A stretch of 64,000 bases of DNA from Leclercia sp. 29361 (GTDB taxonomy: Bacteria; Pseudomonadota; Gammaproteobacteria; Enterobacterales; Enterobacteriaceae): assembly GCF_011290365.1 (NCBI RefSeq), contig NZ_CP049786.1:3906001-3970000 (forward strand), in the 5' to 3' direction. The notes under the pieces are model-generated. The model worked only from the letters and a program-made list of their open reading frames with translations, searched no databases and was not told the DNA's origin. Below, in pieces: positions 32,874-44,537 of this stretch (position 1 is the stretch's first letter; every line of letters starts with the position of its first letter). A program made the translations under genes and the position numbers.

Positions 32874-34127
32874 TTATCCGCGTCTCGCCAGCGTCGCCCC
32901 ATCCGAGAAATAGGCCTTAATCCCTGCCAGTATCGACTCCGCCACTTCCTGCTGGAATGCGGCCGTCTTGAGCTTGCGCTCCTCTTCCACGTTACTGATA
33001 AACGCCGTTTCCACCAGTATCGACGGAATATCCGGCGCTTTCAGCACCGCAAACCCGGCCTGCTCGACGCTGTTTTTATGCAGCTTATTAACCCTGCCCA
33101 GTCTACCCAGCACGGCTTTACCAAACTTCAGGCTGTCGGTAATGGTCAGCGACTGCACCATATCAAACAGGGTATGGTCGACGTAGCGATCGCCGCTCTT
33201 ACTGACACCGCCGATCAGGTCAGAGGCGTTTTGCGAATCTGCCAACAGTTTAGCCGCCGTACTGGTTGCCCCTTTGGTTGAAAGGGCAAACACAGACGAT
33301 CCGCTGGGCTGACGGCTGGTAAAGGCATCCGCATGGATAGAGATGAACAGATCTGCGCGCTGCTTTTGCGCCTTCGCCACACGCACCTTCAGCGGAATAA
33401 AAATGTCTTCATTACGTGTCATATAGGCGCGCATGTTGCCTTCTCTGTCGATCAGCGCCTTCAGGCGACGGGCGATCTGCAGCACCACATCTTTTTCCCG
33501 GGTACGGTATTTGCCCACCGCGCCGGAGTCCTCCCCGCCGTGTCCCGGATCGAGCATGATCACAATCGGGCGATCGCGCCCGGCTTTCCCCGGCTTCGGG
33601 CCACTCTGCGCAGGCGGAACCTGACGATCGAGATCGCCTTTATTGTAATCTTCCAGCAACGCCAGCAGAGGATCCTGGATATCCGTCGCGTTGGCCGGAT
33701 AGAGATCCATCACCAGACGCTCTTTGAAACCGGCCACCGGGGCCAGGGCAAACAGCTGCGGCTTCACGTTCTGCTTGAGTTCAAACACCATGCGCACGGT
33801 TTTCGGATCAAACTGCCCGACCCGTGCTGACTTAATGTAGGGATCGTCGCCACGGATCTGGGCACTCATCCCTTTGAGGACAGAATTGAGGTTCACCCCT
33901 TCGATATCCACCACCACCCGCTCCGGGTTACTCAGGGCGAATTGCTTATAGTTAAGTACCCGGTTGGACTCGACCGTCACGCGTGTATAGGTCGATGCCG
34001 GCCAGACACGCACCGCGACGACCTGACTGACGGCAGCAAGCCCTACCTGACTTACGCTAAGCAACCACATTGCCCCGGCCCCTTGTAGCAGGCGGCGACG
34101 ACTTAATGCTTTACTGGATCCCGACAT
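32874..34127 (-). CDS. amiC: N-acetylmuramoyl-L-alanine amidase AmiC
   Basis: Periplasmic zinc amidase that splits septal peptidoglycan during division, activated by NlpD. I chose the ATG at 34125-34127 (417 aa, the E. coli length) with GGGAG upstream; the frame is open 25 codons further. The N terminus carries a twin-arginine signal ([13 protein letters not shown]). An AMIN domain (about 45-150) targets the septum. The Amidase_3 domain has zinc ligands in [14 protein letters not shown] and SIHADAF and the late catalytic Glu in LVETAFISN. Confidence 0.96.
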   Translation of the reverse strand: MSGSSKALSRRRLLQGAGAMWLLSVSQVGLAAVSQVVAVRVWPASTYTRVTVESNRVLNYKQFALSNPERVVVDIEGVNLNSVLKGMSAQIRGDDPYIKSARVGQFDPKTVRMVFELKQNVKPQLFALAPVAGFKERLVMDLYPANATDIQDPLLALLEDYNKGDLDRQVPPAQSGPKPGKAGRDRPIVIMLDPGHGGEDSGAVGKYRTREKDVVLQIARRLKALIDREGNMRAYMTRNEDIFIPLKVRVAKAQKQRADLFISIHADAFTSRQPSGSSVFALSTKGATSTAAKLLADSQNASDLIGGVSKSGDRYVDHTLFDMVQSLTITDSLKFGKAVLGRLGRVNKLHKNSVEQAGFAVLKAPDIPSILVETAFISNVEEERKLKTAAFQQEVAESILAGIKAYFSDGATLARRG

Positions 34128-34304
34128 GCTTCTCCCGAGCAAAGATATCGAATAACTTCTCATAACGTCCAAATTGACCGAAAACTTTAGCGAATGATGC
34201 ATAAACTGTCATCCTTAAAAGGGTAAACAATCATGCGTTAACGATATCTTCTCTGAATGTTTTCTTTGCTTCGCAGAAAAATTTGGCTTGCGCGCAGGCG
34301 CATA

Positions 34305-34343
34305 TTCGAATAAAAATACAAAAATTACGAATAAAAATTCATT
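34305..34343 (+). promoter_or_regulatory. Two ARG boxes (ArgR operator) of argA
   Basis: TTCGAATAAAAATACAAA (34305-34322) and TACGAATAAAAATTCATT (34326-34343) fit the 18-bp ARG box and are separated by exactly 3 bp, the spacing used by an ArgR hexamer. The second box is the stronger match. Both lie just upstream of the argA ribosome site, so arginine-dependent repression by ArgR is expected. Confidence 0.88.
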
Positions 34344-34356
34344 GAGGGGTTGTGCC

Positions 34357-35688
34357 GTGGTGAAGGAACGTAGAATCGAACTGGTCCAGGGATTCCGTCA
34401 TTCTGTTCCCTATATCAACACTCACCGGGGGAAGACGTTCGTCATTATGCTCGGCGGCGAAGCCATTGAGCATGAGAACTTCTCCAGTATTGTCAATGAT
34501 ATAGGCCTGCTGCACAGCCTGGGAATTCGCCTTGTCGTCGTGTATGGCGCCCGCCCACAGATTGAAGCCAATCTGGCCATGCATCATCACGAACCGATTT
34601 ATCACAAACATACCCGCGTCACCGACGCTAAAACGCTGGAACTGGTTAAGCAGGCTGCCGGCCTGCTGCAGCTGGACATTACCGCGCGGCTGTCGATGAG
34701 TCTCAACAATACCCCACTGCAGGGCGCGCATATTAACGTGGTGAGCGGCAACTTTATTATTGCCCAGCCGCTTGGCGTGGATGACGGGGTGGACTATTGC
34801 CACAGCGGACGTATTCGTCGTATCGATGAAGAGGCGATCCACCGCCAGCTCGACGGCGGCGCGATTGTGCTCACCGGCCCGGTTGCCGTCTCGGTGACTG
34901 GCGAAAGCTTCAACCTCACCTCAGAAGAGATTGCCACCCAGCTGGCGATCAAGCTGAAAGCCGAGAAGATGATCGGCTTCTGCTCCTCGCAGGGGGTGAC
35001 GAACGAGCTGGGGAATATCGTCTCTGAGCTGTTCCCGAACGAAGCCCAGGCGCGGGTCGAAGCGCTTGAGGAGCAAGGCGATTACTACTCCGGCACCGTG
35101 CGCTTCCTGCGCGGCGCCATCAAAGCCTGCCGCAGCGGCGTGCGCCGCAGCCACCTGATCAGCTATCAGGAAGATGGTGCCCTGCTGCAGGAGCTGTTCT
35201 CCCGGGACGGTATCGGGACGCAGATCGTGATGGAGAGCGCCGAGCAGATCCGCCGCGCCACCATCAACGACATCGGCGGCATTCTGGAGCTGATTCGCCC
35301 TCTTGAGCAGCAGGGGATCCTGGTGCGTCGCTCCCGCGAACAGCTGGAGATGGAGATCGATAAGTTCACTATTATTCAGCGCGACAACCTCACCATCGCC
35401 TGTGCGGCGCTCTATCCCTTCCCTGAAGAGAAGATCGGGGAGATGGCCTGCGTGGCGGTGCACCCTGACTACCGCAGCTCGTCGCGCGGCGAGGTATTGC
35501 TGGAGCGGATCGCGGTCCAGGCGCGGCAGCTGGGGCTGAGCAAGCTGTTTGTGCTCACCACCCGCAGCATTCACTGGTTCCAGGAGCGCGGCTTCACGCC
35601 AGTGGACATTGATTCCCTGCCGGAAACCAAGAAAGAGATGTACAACTATCAGCGTCGCTCGAAGGTGCTGATGGCGGATTTAGGTTAA
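34357..35688 (+). CDS. argA: N-acetylglutamate synthase ArgA
   Basis: First step of arginine synthesis: acetyl-CoA plus glutamate to N-acetylglutamate, feedback-inhibited by arginine. The 443 residues equal E. coli. The N-terminal amino-acid-kinase-like domain (about 1-290) binds arginine; the C-terminal GNAT domain holds [20 protein letters not shown] and [14 protein letters not shown]. The start is GTG at 34357 with GAGGGG upstream; the frame is open further up but through the ARG boxes. Confidence 0.97.
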   Translation: MVKERRIELVQGFRHSVPYINTHRGKTFVIMLGGEAIEHENFSSIVNDIGLLHSLGIRLVVVYGARPQIEANLAMHHHEPIYHKHTRVTDAKTLELVKQAAGLLQLDITARLSMSLNNTPLQGAHINVVSGNFIIAQPLGVDDGVDYCHSGRIRRIDEEAIHRQLDGGAIVLTGPVAVSVTGESFNLTSEEIATQLAIKLKAEKMIGFCSSQGVTNELGNIVSELFPNEAQARVEALEEQGDYYSGTVRFLRGAIKACRSGVRRSHLISYQEDGALLQELFSRDGIGTQIVMESAEQIRRATINDIGGILELIRPLEQQGILVRRSREQLEMEIDKFTIIQRDNLTIACAALYPFPEEKIGEMACVAVHPDYRSSSRGEVLLERIAVQARQLGLSKLFVLTTRSIHWFQERGFTPVDIDSLPETKKEMYNYQRRSKVLMADLG

Positions 35689-36150
35689 GACCCCTCACCC
35701 TGACCCTCTCCGCACAATCTTATGGGCTCCACAGTAATTTCCGTGCTTTTAAAGCAATGAAATAATTGCAGAATAATGAAAAACTGACAGCCACTCCCTG
35801 GGCCGGCTGAAAATCGCTGAGGCGTTTCCTGCAAGCCGGGGCGAGGCGCATGGATGCGCCGAGAGGGCGGATTTACAGGGATGTTACCTCCGCCCGCCCC
35901 CGATAAGCCGTAAGGAATAAGCCGAAGGGACCGCGAAGCGGCGATTTTCTTTGCCGGGAGCCGGGATTGTTAAGGGGCGGCGGCAAGCCCCTTAACACGT
36001 TCACGGGTGACGCGGCTGACAGAGAAGCACAAAACATAAAGTGAACGGAACCACCTACTGAGCCGCATGTTCCCCCTCACCCCAGCCCTCGCCCTAAATG
36101 GAGAGGGGGCCGTCCGTGCCAATATTTTTTGTGGGGTTCAAAGGGGAAAA
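35689..36150. other. Non-coding gap argA-recD with a structured element
   Basis: 462 bp without a full gene. At 35691-35709 and 36072-36109 are degenerate copies of the CCCTCTCCC repeat. Between them (about 35800-36030) lies a GC-rich block with strong hairpins: GGCGCAT / ATGCGCC (35845-35851, 35854-35860) and GTTAAGGGGC / GCCCCTTAAC (35969-35978, 35987-35996). It also has a repeated ATAAGCCG motif. Short frames (e.g. from the ATG at 35851, 18 codons) exist but none has a ribosome site. I recall similar blocks from other enterobacterial genomes but cannot verify it. Confidence 0.6.
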
Positions 36151-37971
36151 TTATAACGCCTCAAAAATCGCACTCAGGCCACTGCGTCGCTCCGTACGGG
36201 TGGTGACGGCCTGCACCAGCACACCGTCATCCGCATACAGCGACAACCGCCGACGGGCACGGGTGATGGCGGTATAGACCAGCTCCCGGGTCACCACCGG
36301 GGAGATCTGGGTAGGCAGGATCAGCGCCGCATGATCGAACTCCGACCCCTGCGATTTATGTACCGTCATCGCCCAGGCGGTTTCATGCTCCGGCAGGCGG
36401 CTCGGCTGCACGGACTTCAGGGTGCCATCCGGCATCTGGAACCAGACGCGCAGCCCCTGGCCCCGATCAAGCGCAATCCCGATATCACCGTTAAACAGAC
36501 CCAGCGCACTGTCGTTGCGCGAGATCATCACCGGGCGACCTTCGTACCAGCGTGAATGCGGCTGACGGCTGATGCGGCGTTTTTGCATCAGCACCTGCTC
36601 CAGCCTTTCGTTGAGCCCGGCCACGCCAAAGGGCCCGTCCCGCAAGGCGCACAGCAGCTGATAGCGGCTAAATGCCGCCAGGATCTCCCCTTCTGCGGCC
36701 TGGTGCTGTACATGGTCGAGGAAATGCTGATAACCCTGCAGGGCATCCTCCAGCATCACCAGATACTCTTCCCCGCTCTGGAGCTGCTTTTTCTCGATAT
36801 CGCTGAAGGTGCCGTCAAACACCGAGCGCAGCGCGTGGCGATCGCCGCGGTTAACCGCCGCCGCCAGCTGGCCGATACCGGAGTCGCTGCCGAAACGGTA
36901 GCTTTTTTGCAGCAGGCACAGGCTGTCGCGCAGCGCGCCCGCCACCGGGCTGATGTTGCCTTCCATCTGACATCCCGTCATCCCAGCCAGCTCCTGGGCA
37001 CGCTGTACGGTAAAACCGGCGCTGGCCCAGGTGCAAATATCCCCCAGCACCGCCCCTGCTTCGACGGAGGCCAGTTGATCGCGGTCGCCAAGGAAAATCA
37101 CCCGGGCATGGGGCGGGAGGGCATCAATCAGACGAGACATCATGGTCAGGTCGATCATCGAGGCCTCATCCACCACCAGCACGTCCAGATGCAGCGGGTT
37201 ACCGCCATGGTAACGCAGACGTTGGCTGCCCGGCTGAGCGCCAAGCAGACGGTGCAGAGTACTGGCTTCGGTCGGGAAGCGCTTACGCTGGAGATCGGAC
37301 AGCGGGAGCTGCTGCAGCGCCCCGCCCAGCGACTCGGTGAGACGCGCGGCGGCTTTACCGGTCGGGGCTGCGAGCCGGATACGGCACTTCTCCTCCCCCG
37401 CCATCTGGATCAGTGCCGCCAGCAGACGGGCAACGGTGGTGGTTTTACCGGTGCCCGGGCCGCCGGAAATCACCGAGATACGTCGGGTTAGCGCCACGGC
37501 CGCCGCCACCTTTTGCCAGTTAACGGCTTCGTCAGAGGTAAAGAGCGCATTCAGGGTACGCTGAACGTCGGCACTGTCGTGAGGTAAGGGATGGTTGGCT
37601 TCGCTAAAGAAACTGGCCACGGCCCGCTCATAGCGCCACATCCGGTTAAGATAGAGCCGGTCGCCCGTCAGCACCAGCGGCGTCGGCTCATCCCCAGCGC
37701 TCACCGCCCGGGAACGCATCAGCGTCGTGGGCCAGTCCAGGGTTTCATCATGGAGGGCAAAACAGGCCTGCAGGGCGGCGGTTTTCGCCTCTGCCTTCAG
37801 ACGTGACAGCGGCAGGCAGACATGCCCTTCTCCGGTGTCCCGGCTCAGGATTGCCGTCGCCAGCATCACCGAGGGTTCATCGTTCCCGGCCACCATCATC
37901 GCAAACTGTACATCCAGACGACGCAATACGCGCTGTTCTACGGCCTCCAGCAATAATTCCTGCATCGTCAT
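36151..37971 (-). CDS. recD: RecBCD subunit RecD, fast 5'-3' helicase
   Basis: Superfamily 1B helicase subunit of exonuclease V. It is 606 aa (E. coli 608). Walker A is [12 protein letters not shown] and Walker [13 protein letters not shown]; later motifs are [29 protein letters not shown] and [11 protein letters not shown]. Its first 4 nt overlap the recB stop, so RecB and RecD are translationally coupled. It is the last gene of the ptrA-recB-recD run. Confidence 0.97.
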   Translation of the reverse strand: MTMQELLLEAVEQRVLRRLDVQFAMMVAGNDEPSVMLATAILSRDTGEGHVCLPLSRLKAEAKTAALQACFALHDETLDWPTTLMRSRAVSAGDEPTPLVLTGDRLYLNRMWRYERAVASFFSEANHPLPHDSADVQRTLNALFTSDEAVNWQKVAAAVALTRRISVISGGPGTGKTTTVARLLAALIQMAGEEKCRIRLAAPTGKAAARLTESLGGALQQLPLSDLQRKRFPTEASTLHRLLGAQPGSQRLRYHGGNPLHLDVLVVDEASMIDLTMMSRLIDALPPHARVIFLGDRDQLASVEAGAVLGDICTWASAGFTVQRAQELAGMTGCQMEGNISPVAGALRDSLCLLQKSYRFGSDSGIGQLAAAVNRGDRHALRSVFDGTFSDIEKKQLQSGEEYLVMLEDALQGYQHFLDHVQHQAAEGEILAAFSRYQLLCALRDGPFGVAGLNERLEQVLMQKRRISRQPHSRWYEGRPVMISRNDSALGLFNGDIGIALDRGQGLRVWFQMPDGTLKSVQPSRLPEHETAWAMTVHKSQGSEFDHAALILPTQISPVVTRELVYTAITRARRRLSLYADDGVLVQAVTTRTERRSGLSAIFEAL

Positions 37972-40900
37972 GACACAAGCTCCTCTCGGCTTGCAGAAAA
38001 CAAGATATCCATTTGATTTATTAAATTTTCATCCGGTCGGGTGGCAAAGCAGCCGGACCCCGGCGAGCTGCCGTCCACGCCGCGTAAAAACAGGTAGATC
38101 ACCCCGCCGAAATGGTGCTGATAGTCGTAGTCGGCAATACGGTGGCGCAGATAACGATGCAGCGCCAGGGTGTAGAGCTGGTACTGCAGATCGTAGCGGT
38201 GGGACTGCATCGCGCGAGCCATCGCCTCCGGGGTATAGGCCTCGCCGTTTTCCCCCAGCCAGTTGGACTTATAGTCCAGCAGGTAGTAGCGACCATTATG
38301 GCGGAATACGAGGTCGATAAAGCCTTTCAGCATGCCGCGCACCTGACGGAAATCGAGCGGCGGGCAGTCACGTGACAGCGGATCGTACTCGCGGATCAGC
38401 GCATCCAGCGCATCGGCGGTAAGCGGCCCGGCGACCGGCAGGTAAAACTCCATCTCAACCTGTTTATCGGTGGCTGAAAGCTGGCTCAGCGAGATCCCCT
38501 CCTCGTTGAGCGGCGTCTGCAGAACCTGGTTGATCCAGTGGGTCAGGACCGGCTCCCAGCGGGCGTCATATCCGCCTTTCTGCAGCATCTCCAGCACCCA
38601 CTCCGGGGAGACGGGTTGCGTGAAATCGAGCGCTTCAAACAGACTGTGTAAAAAGGTGCCCGGCGAAGCGCCGCGTGGAAACTGGTGCGGCGTCAGCTCC
38701 GGCTCCTGTGCCACCTCGCCGGTGCCTGCGGCATCAACGTCGAGGCGCGGCATCAGATCCTGAGCGATGCTGTGCCCGCGCTGCTGCAGGCCGGAGTAGC
38801 TGGTGACCCGCCAGTCGTCGAACAGCGCGCGTGCTACCTGCCGGGCCTGCAGATCCGGCATCACCGACTCCGGCATCTGCCAGCGGGCGGTGTCAGCCAC
38901 CCCGGCAACCTGGAGTGCGATGTGGTCATTGCACAGGGTTTCCAGGCACTGGCGCAGCCCGGCCGCATCTTTCGGCTCGCCGCGCTGGATCAGGCGACCA
39001 AGGGCGCTGAGGTGAAAATCGCTGTCACCGGATTTGTCGCCCCGACGCCGGAACAGCGGCGCGACGCCCAGGCTGCAGTGCCAGACCGAACGGGTCAGGG
39101 CCACGTACAGCAGACGTAAATCTTCCGCCAGCCGCTCGGCTTCGGCCAGCTCGACGCTGTCCTCCGCTTTGCTGAGGTCGAGCACGGCTTCAAAGGTTTG
39201 GCGATCGTGATAAAAGGCCTGATCCTGCACCCGGTAATTGGCAATAAAAGGTAGCCAGACCAGGGGGTATTCCAGCCCCTTCGATTTGTGAATGGTGACG
39301 ATTTTGACCAGATGTTTGTCGCTTTCGAGGCGCATCTGCTGGCTTGAGGCGTTGCTGTTGGGTTCGGCGATATGCTGCGCCAGCCAGCGCACCAGGGCAT
39401 GCTCGCTCTCAAGCTGGGTTCCTGCCTCCTGAAGCAGCTCGCTGATGTGCAGAATGTCAGTCAGGCGGCGTTCGCCCCCCGCGGTGGCCAGCATATTTTC
39501 AGCAATATTGCGCTGCGTCATGATGTCGCGCAGCATCGCCATCACGCCCCGCTTCTGCCAGCGCTCGCGGTAGCGGGTAAACTCTTCCACCGCCTCATCC
39601 CAGAGGGTTTCACTGTTATTCAGTCTGTCGATGTCCCGGGCATTAAGACCGAGCATCGAGCTTGCCAGCGCGCTGCGCAAGGCGCTTTCCCGCTCGGGTG
39701 CCAGCACCGCCTGCAGCAGCCAGAGCATCTCCTGAGCTTCGAGAGTTTCAAACACGCTGTCGCGGTTGGAGAGATAGACCGAAGGAATGGTGAGCAATGT
39801 CAGCGCGTCGCGGACCAGCGCTGCCTCCTGACGGCTGCGCACCAGCACCGTAATGTCCGAGGCCCGCACCGGCCGGGCTTCGTCGCCCCGGTGCAGGATG
39901 GCTTCACCGCGAACACCGGCGCTCAGCCAATCGCGGATTTGCGCCGCGCAGTGCTGGGCCATAAAGGTCTGGTAATCCCCGACGCCGCACCCCTCGCCTT
40001 CCATCAGCCAGACGCTCATCGCTGGCTGAAAATCACCCCGCAGCTCAAAGCGCAGCCCGGCATTCTTCGGGGCGGATTTGACCGGCTGGAAGGGGATCTC
40101 ACGGAACATGAAGGCGTCGTTCATCTGTGAAAAGAGAGTATTGACGCTTTCCACCATGCCAGGCGCCGAGCGCCAGTTGGTATCCAGCGTATAGTGCGCG
40201 GCGACTTCGCCACGCGCTTTCATATAGGTGAAAATATCCGCGCCACGAAAGGCGTAGATCGCCTGTTTCGGGTCGCCAATCAACAGCAGCGCGGTGTCGG
40301 GCTGTTGTCGCCAGATGCGGCGAAAAATCCGGTACTGCTGGGGGTCGGTGTCCTGAAATTCATCGATCATCGCCACCGGAAAACGGCCCCGGATGGCCGC
40401 AGCCAGGGCATCGCCATTGTCGCTGTTCAGGGCCTCATCGAGACGGCTGAGCATATCGTCAAAACCGAGCTCGCCACGACGACGTTTTTCTCGCGCCACC
40501 GCGTCGCGGATCTCGGCCAGCGCCCGGGTGATCATCAGATCGTTCAGGGTCAGCGGTTCAGCCAGCAGGGTATCGATGGCGACAAACAGCGGGTGTTCCG
40601 GCACTTCGCCACCCGCTTTGGTCCGCTCCGCCAGGAACCTCTGCGAGAACTTCTCCAGCGCGTCAGGTAGCTGATAGCTGTGCTTCTCCTCCTGGGTCCA
40701 GGCCGTAATGCGTTCAATGTATTTTGCCTGGTTGCCGCGGTTGAACTTGCGCCGGTCGATACCGGAACCTTCGATAACCGCGTCGATTTCCGCCACGCTG
40801 TTGGACCACTGCTGTTTCATGGTGGCGATCAAGCCAACGATCTTCTCATGGCGAGAGGCCAGGGTTTCGTCCGCAGGCGGGGGGGATTTGATAACCGGGG

Positions 40901-41513
40901 CTTCGCCCTGCAGATAACGGTCGATGGCGCGGAGTAACTCTTCCGGACCTTTCCATAAGCCGTGAACCGCTTCGGCAATATCTCGTGGCAAGGGGTAGCA
41001 GTGACGGCGCCAGAAGTCGGCGCACGCCTGATAGCGCAACAGGGATTCATCTTCGATGAGCTGCTGCTCAAAGAGCATGCCGGATTCAAAGGCATTCAGG
41101 CTAAGCATCCGCTGACAGAAGCCGTGGATGGTGAACACAGCGGCCTCATCCATCTGACGTTCCGCCAGCAGCAGCCACTGCGCCGCCTGCTGTGGGTCGT
41201 CGATCTCCTCCAGCAGGCTGGCATACAGCGGGTTGTCCGTGCTCTGTCTCAGGCAGGCAATGCGCAGCTCGTGAATGTTAGCGCGGATACGGCCACGCAG
41301 CTCTTCCGTTGCGGCCTCGGTGAAGGTTACCACCAGCAGCTCTTCCACGCTAAGCGGGCGGCTGAAGGCTGCGCTGCCGCCCAGTCCGAGCAGCAGTCGC
41401 AGATAGAGTGCCGCGATGGTGAAGGTTTTTCCGGTTCCCGCTGAGGCCTCTATCAGTCGCTCCCCCTGTAACGGTAAACGTAGGGGATCAAGGGACTCGG
41501 CGGTATCGGTCAT
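37968..41513 (-). CDS. recB: RecBCD subunit RecB, helicase-nuclease
   Basis: SF1A 3'-5' helicase with the only nuclease domain of RecBCD, which also loads RecA after Chi. It is 1181 aa (E. coli 1180). Walker A is [16 protein letters not shown] near residue 22, with [13 protein letters not shown] and [17 protein letters not shown] further on. The nuclease motif [10 protein letters not shown] has Asp1080 and Lys1082, the E. coli catalytic residues, so it appears active. It overlaps ptrA by 4 nt and recD by 4 nt. Confidence 0.98.
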   Translation of the reverse strand: MTDTAESLDPLRLPLQGERLIEASAGTGKTFTIAALYLRLLLGLGGSAAFSRPLSVEELLVVTFTEAATEELRGRIRANIHELRIACLRQSTDNPLYASLLEEIDDPQQAAQWLLLAERQMDEAAVFTIHGFCQRMLSLNAFESGMLFEQQLIEDESLLRYQACADFWRRHCYPLPRDIAEAVHGLWKGPEELLRAIDRYLQGEAPVIKSPPPADETLASRHEKIVGLIATMKQQWSNSVAEIDAVIEGSGIDRRKFNRGNQAKYIERITAWTQEEKHSYQLPDALEKFSQRFLAERTKAGGEVPEHPLFVAIDTLLAEPLTLNDLMITRALAEIRDAVAREKRRRGELGFDDMLSRLDEALNSDNGDALAAAIRGRFPVAMIDEFQDTDPQQYRIFRRIWRQQPDTALLLIGDPKQAIYAFRGADIFTYMKARGEVAAHYTLDTNWRSAPGMVESVNTLFSQMNDAFMFREIPFQPVKSAPKNAGLRFELRGDFQPAMSVWLMEGEGCGVGDYQTFMAQHCAAQIRDWLSAGVRGEAILHRGDEARPVRASDITVLVRSRQEAALVRDALTLLTIPSVYLSNRDSVFETLEAQEMLWLLQAVLAPERESALRSALASSMLGLNARDIDRLNNSETLWDEAVEEFTRYRERWQKRGVMAMLRDIMTQRNIAENMLATAGGERRLTDILHISELLQEAGTQLESEHALVRWLAQHIAEPNSNASSQQMRLESDKHLVKIVTIHKSKGLEYPLVWLPFIANYRVQDQAFYHDRQTFEAVLDLSKAEDSVELAEAERLAEDLRLLYVALTRSVWHCSLGVAPLFRRRGDKSGDSDFHLSALGRLIQRGEPKDAAGLRQCLETLCNDHIALQVAGVADTARWQMPESVMPDLQARQVARALFDDWRVTSYSGLQQRGHSIAQDLMPRLDVDAAGTGEVAQEPELTPHQFPRGASPGTFLHSLFEALDFTQPVSPEWVLEMLQKGGYDARWEPVLTHWINQVLQTPLNEEGISLSQLSATDKQVEMEFYLPVAGPLTADALDALIREYDPLSRDCPPLDFRQVRGMLKGFIDLVFRHNGRYYLLDYKSNWLGENGEAYTPEAMARAMQSHRYDLQYQLYTLALHRYLRHRIADYDYQHHFGGVIYLFLRGVDGSSPGSGCFATRPDENLINQMDILFSASREELVS

Positions 41514-44392
41514 TCGTTCTTACTCCTGGGCAAAGATTGCTGCAATGCACTCACGCTCTTCCAGACCGTCCAGCCTGCAGGTGGGGTGACGTCAGCTTTT
41601 TTGCTTTGACTACCTGAAACCTGAGAGAGGATCGCCATCCCCTGCGGGGCAACCACCGCCTGGTGGAAGAAGTCGGCGACGTTCTGCGGCGTGAGCTGTT
41701 TTATCTCGGCCACTACTTTATCATGCGAATCGAAGCGCATATTACCCCGATCAAAATCTTTGCTGATCTTTGAGGCCTCTTCGGCCAGGGTTTGCGGCGG
41801 CTGTGTGATCTGGGCGATCACCGCCTGCTGGATCTGGGCAAACTCTTCTGGCTTCATGGCGCGCAGCTTCGCTTCCGCCTCCGGGAAGAAGGCCTGGAAA
41901 CGCTGCCAGAGATAATCCGGCTGCTTATCACTGCTTTGCAGCAGGAAGCCCATCCCCCACTGGCGACCAACGTTCATTGAGAAGGCAAACACGGCATAAC
42001 CCAGCTGCTCTTCGGTACGTAACTGGGTGTAGAACCAGGGCTGCACGATCTGTCCGAGCACAGCGCTGTAAGCTGAGCTGGCGTATTCGTCATAGCCGGT
42101 CGGGACAAAGACCGCCGCCAGCGCGGAGTCTGTGCTGCTGCCGGGTTTCTCGAAAATCACGTTCTGCTGTTTATCGACCAGCACATCCTGGTTGCGACAC
42201 CATTCGGTACCTTTAGCCCCCAACTGGGTGCGGACATCCTGCGCCAGGGTTTTCGCCTGATCTTCGCTCATATTGCCGACCACCAGAAACTCCGGTCTGG
42301 CATTAGTTTTCAGCGCCGCACGATAGGCCATCACTTCCTCGAGGGTGATGGACGGCAGCAGCGCCCGACGCTCTTCACGCTGGAAGTAAGGCACCTGGGA
42401 CAGCATCTGCACCGGCATAATGGCCTGATCGAAGGCCTTGCCCTTTTCGGCAGAGTCCATCATCTGGGCATACCAGGATTTGGCCTGCGCCAGCTGCTCC
42501 TCGGTGGCGGTGTAGCTGAAGTAACCCTCCAGCAACGCCTTAAACAGCTGCGGCAGACGCTGAGTGTAGCCGTTGGCGTTGAGCATCAGGCCATTATTGG
42601 CGTTGGTCGAGAAACCGATCCCGCCCACGGCGGCCTGGTTGCTGAGCTGATCCAGCGCGATGCCGGCCAGATAGTCATTCAGGGCAAACATCACCTGGTT
42701 TTTGGCGCTGTCCATCGCCGCAGGATTACGCAGCACCATGCTGACGTTAGCTTTCGGCTCGCTGGCGAAATAGCGGCTCGGGGTATAAACCACGCGCAGG
42801 TCAGCTTCGTCCACAATCAGCTGCGGTTTTGCATAGGCTTTAGCTGGTTTTATCAGCGTGAAGTCGTCCGGGATATAGGGGTTCACCTCCGGCAGCTTGA
42901 GCGCAATCGCGGCAGATTTCTTCTGCCAGTCGGCAAAAGTTTGCTCGCTGATTTTATCCACCTGATACTCAGCATTCACAAAGTAGGCCGTTTTGTTGTG
43001 CGGCTCGTCCGGGCTGATGTACCAGACACGGGCATTCTGCGGCGTCATCATCGCCAGACGGGCTTTGACGGCGTCAGCATCGTACTTATCGGCGATATTG
43101 ACCGCATCCAGCGTATGCTCAACCGGCACACGGATCATGGTGTCGGCCAGCCACTCAACGTAGTCCATATCGCGGGTGATGGAGGGATAACGGAAGTCGA
43201 GATCCAGCACGTGCGCCAGCTCGTCGAAGTAGCGTTTATCGACGCCTTTGTCACGCAGCAGCGCGAGATAGCTGAAAATCGCGGCAACCACCTCATCACG
43301 ATGGGCCAGCCCTTTATCGGTTAAGGTCGCGGAGATAGCCAGCACACCGCTGTTGCCGTTGACGATCGGATCGGAGTCCGCGCGGATACCTTCCACCAGC
43401 CCCTGGTTTTGCAGCCAGTCGGACAGGGTATCCGGGCTACGGTTGCCAATCAGGTAGTTAACCAGCTCGTCGGTTTTGCTGCGAAACTGCGCGGTGTTGT
43501 TATCAATGCGGAATTCCACGCGCAGTACCTTGCGCGGCATCGCGGGAACATAGTGAATGATTAAGCCTTTCTGCGCATCGGTGACGACCGGCACGGTGAT
43601 TTCCGGACGGGTAATATCTTTATTCGGCACCCGACCGTAGGTTTCGGCGGCGAGTTTCGCCAGCTCCGGCAGAGGTTTGTTGCTGTACACCACCGCTTTC
43701 ATCAGATTGGCGGAGTAGTATTTGTCGCGGAAGGCGTGCAGCGCATCGAGCACCGGGCTGTCCGGCTTGTCGCTCAGCGTTTCGAGATTACCACCAGAAA
43801 AGCGGGAGCCAGGGTGCGCGGGGTTGATGGTTTCGGCGCTGACCTGGGCCATACGCATCCCGTCCCGGGTACGGGCCATCGTCAGCTCCGCATTGACGGC
43901 GTTGCGCTCGCGATCGGCATATTTTTTATCCAGCAGCGGGGCGGCAATGGCATCCGCAAGACGATCGACCGCGCCTTCCAGCGCATCGTTTTCGACTTCC
44001 AGATAAAAGGCCGTGCGGTATGGCGCGGTGCTGGCGTTATGGCTGCCACCGTGCATTTTTAAAAACTCGGCCAGGCTGTCTGGCTGGGGGTACTTCTTTG
44101 AGCCCATCAGGGTCATATGTTCAAGATAGTGCGCCAGCCCTGGATGGGACTCAGGATCTTCCAGCGAGCCCACCGGCACCACCAGCGCCGACAGCGACTT
44201 TACCGCCTGCGGATCGGAAACCAGCAGCACGACCATCCCGTTATCAAGGCGGATCGCCTGATAGTCGCGAGTATCTTTATCGCTTTTGCGAATCGTTTCC
44301 TGAACGGGTTGCCAACCGGTATTTGCCTGACTGAGGGGGGTCCAAAGAGCGACGAACAAAACTAAGGTTTTCAACAAGGTGCTGCCTGGCAT
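41510..44392 (-). CDS. ptrA: Protease III (pitrilysin)
   Basis: Periplasmic M16A zinc metallopeptidase degrading small polypeptides such as insulin B chain. It is 960 aa (E. coli 962). A Sec signal peptide (cleavage expected after LSQA, about residue 23) precedes the inverted zinc motif HYLEH with His88, Glu91 and His92. A downstream Glu completes the site in the ERNAVNAE block. It has no known role in recombination yet lies between recC and recB, overlapping recB by 4 nt. Confidence 0.97.
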   Translation of the reverse strand: MPGSTLLKTLVLFVALWTPLSQANTGWQPVQETIRKSDKDTRDYQAIRLDNGMVVLLVSDPQAVKSLSALVVPVGSLEDPESHPGLAHYLEHMTLMGSKKYPQPDSLAEFLKMHGGSHNASTAPYRTAFYLEVENDALEGAVDRLADAIAAPLLDKKYADRERNAVNAELTMARTRDGMRMAQVSAETINPAHPGSRFSGGNLETLSDKPDSPVLDALHAFRDKYYSANLMKAVVYSNKPLPELAKLAAETYGRVPNKDITRPEITVPVVTDAQKGLIIHYVPAMPRKVLRVEFRIDNNTAQFRSKTDELVNYLIGNRSPDTLSDWLQNQGLVEGIRADSDPIVNGNSGVLAISATLTDKGLAHRDEVVAAIFSYLALLRDKGVDKRYFDELAHVLDLDFRYPSITRDMDYVEWLADTMIRVPVEHTLDAVNIADKYDADAVKARLAMMTPQNARVWYISPDEPHNKTAYFVNAEYQVDKISEQTFADWQKKSAAIALKLPEVNPYIPDDFTLIKPAKAYAKPQLIVDEADLRVVYTPSRYFASEPKANVSMVLRNPAAMDSAKNQVMFALNDYLAGIALDQLSNQAAVGGIGFSTNANNGLMLNANGYTQRLPQLFKALLEGYFSYTATEEQLAQAKSWYAQMMDSAEKGKAFDQAIMPVQMLSQVPYFQREERRALLPSITLEEVMAYRAALKTNARPEFLVVGNMSEDQAKTLAQDVRTQLGAKGTEWCRNQDVLVDKQQNVIFEKPGSSTDSALAAVFVPTGYDEYASSAYSAVLGQIVQPWFYTQLRTEEQLGYAVFAFSMNVGRQWGMGFLLQSSDKQPDYLWQRFQAFFPEAEAKLRAMKPEEFAQIQQAVIAQITQPPQTLAEEASKISKDFDRGNMRFDSHDKVVAEIKQLTPQNVADFFHQAVVAPQGMAILSQVSGSQSKKADVTPPAGWTVWKSVSALQQSLPRSKNE

Positions 44393-44489
44393 TCACTACC
44401 TCTTCATCACGGACATCATCATTAACACGCTTTGTGCCGGACAGGCCAGCATCTCTTTGTGGTGTACATCAGTCCATGACAAGATGGGC

Positions 44490-44518
44490 ATCATAAATGA
44501 ATGCCCAAATCTGTGCAA
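44490..44518 (-). promoter_or_regulatory. Predicted promoter of ptrA-recB-recD
   Basis: On the minus strand a -35 TTGCAC (44513-44518) and a -10 TATGAT (44490-44495) are 17 bp apart, about 98 bp before ptrA and inside the recC-ptrA gap. GGGCAT / ATGCCC palindromic arms overlap the spacer. Confidence 0.65.
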
Positions 44519-44537
44519 TTTTTACACAGAGCCAGGA

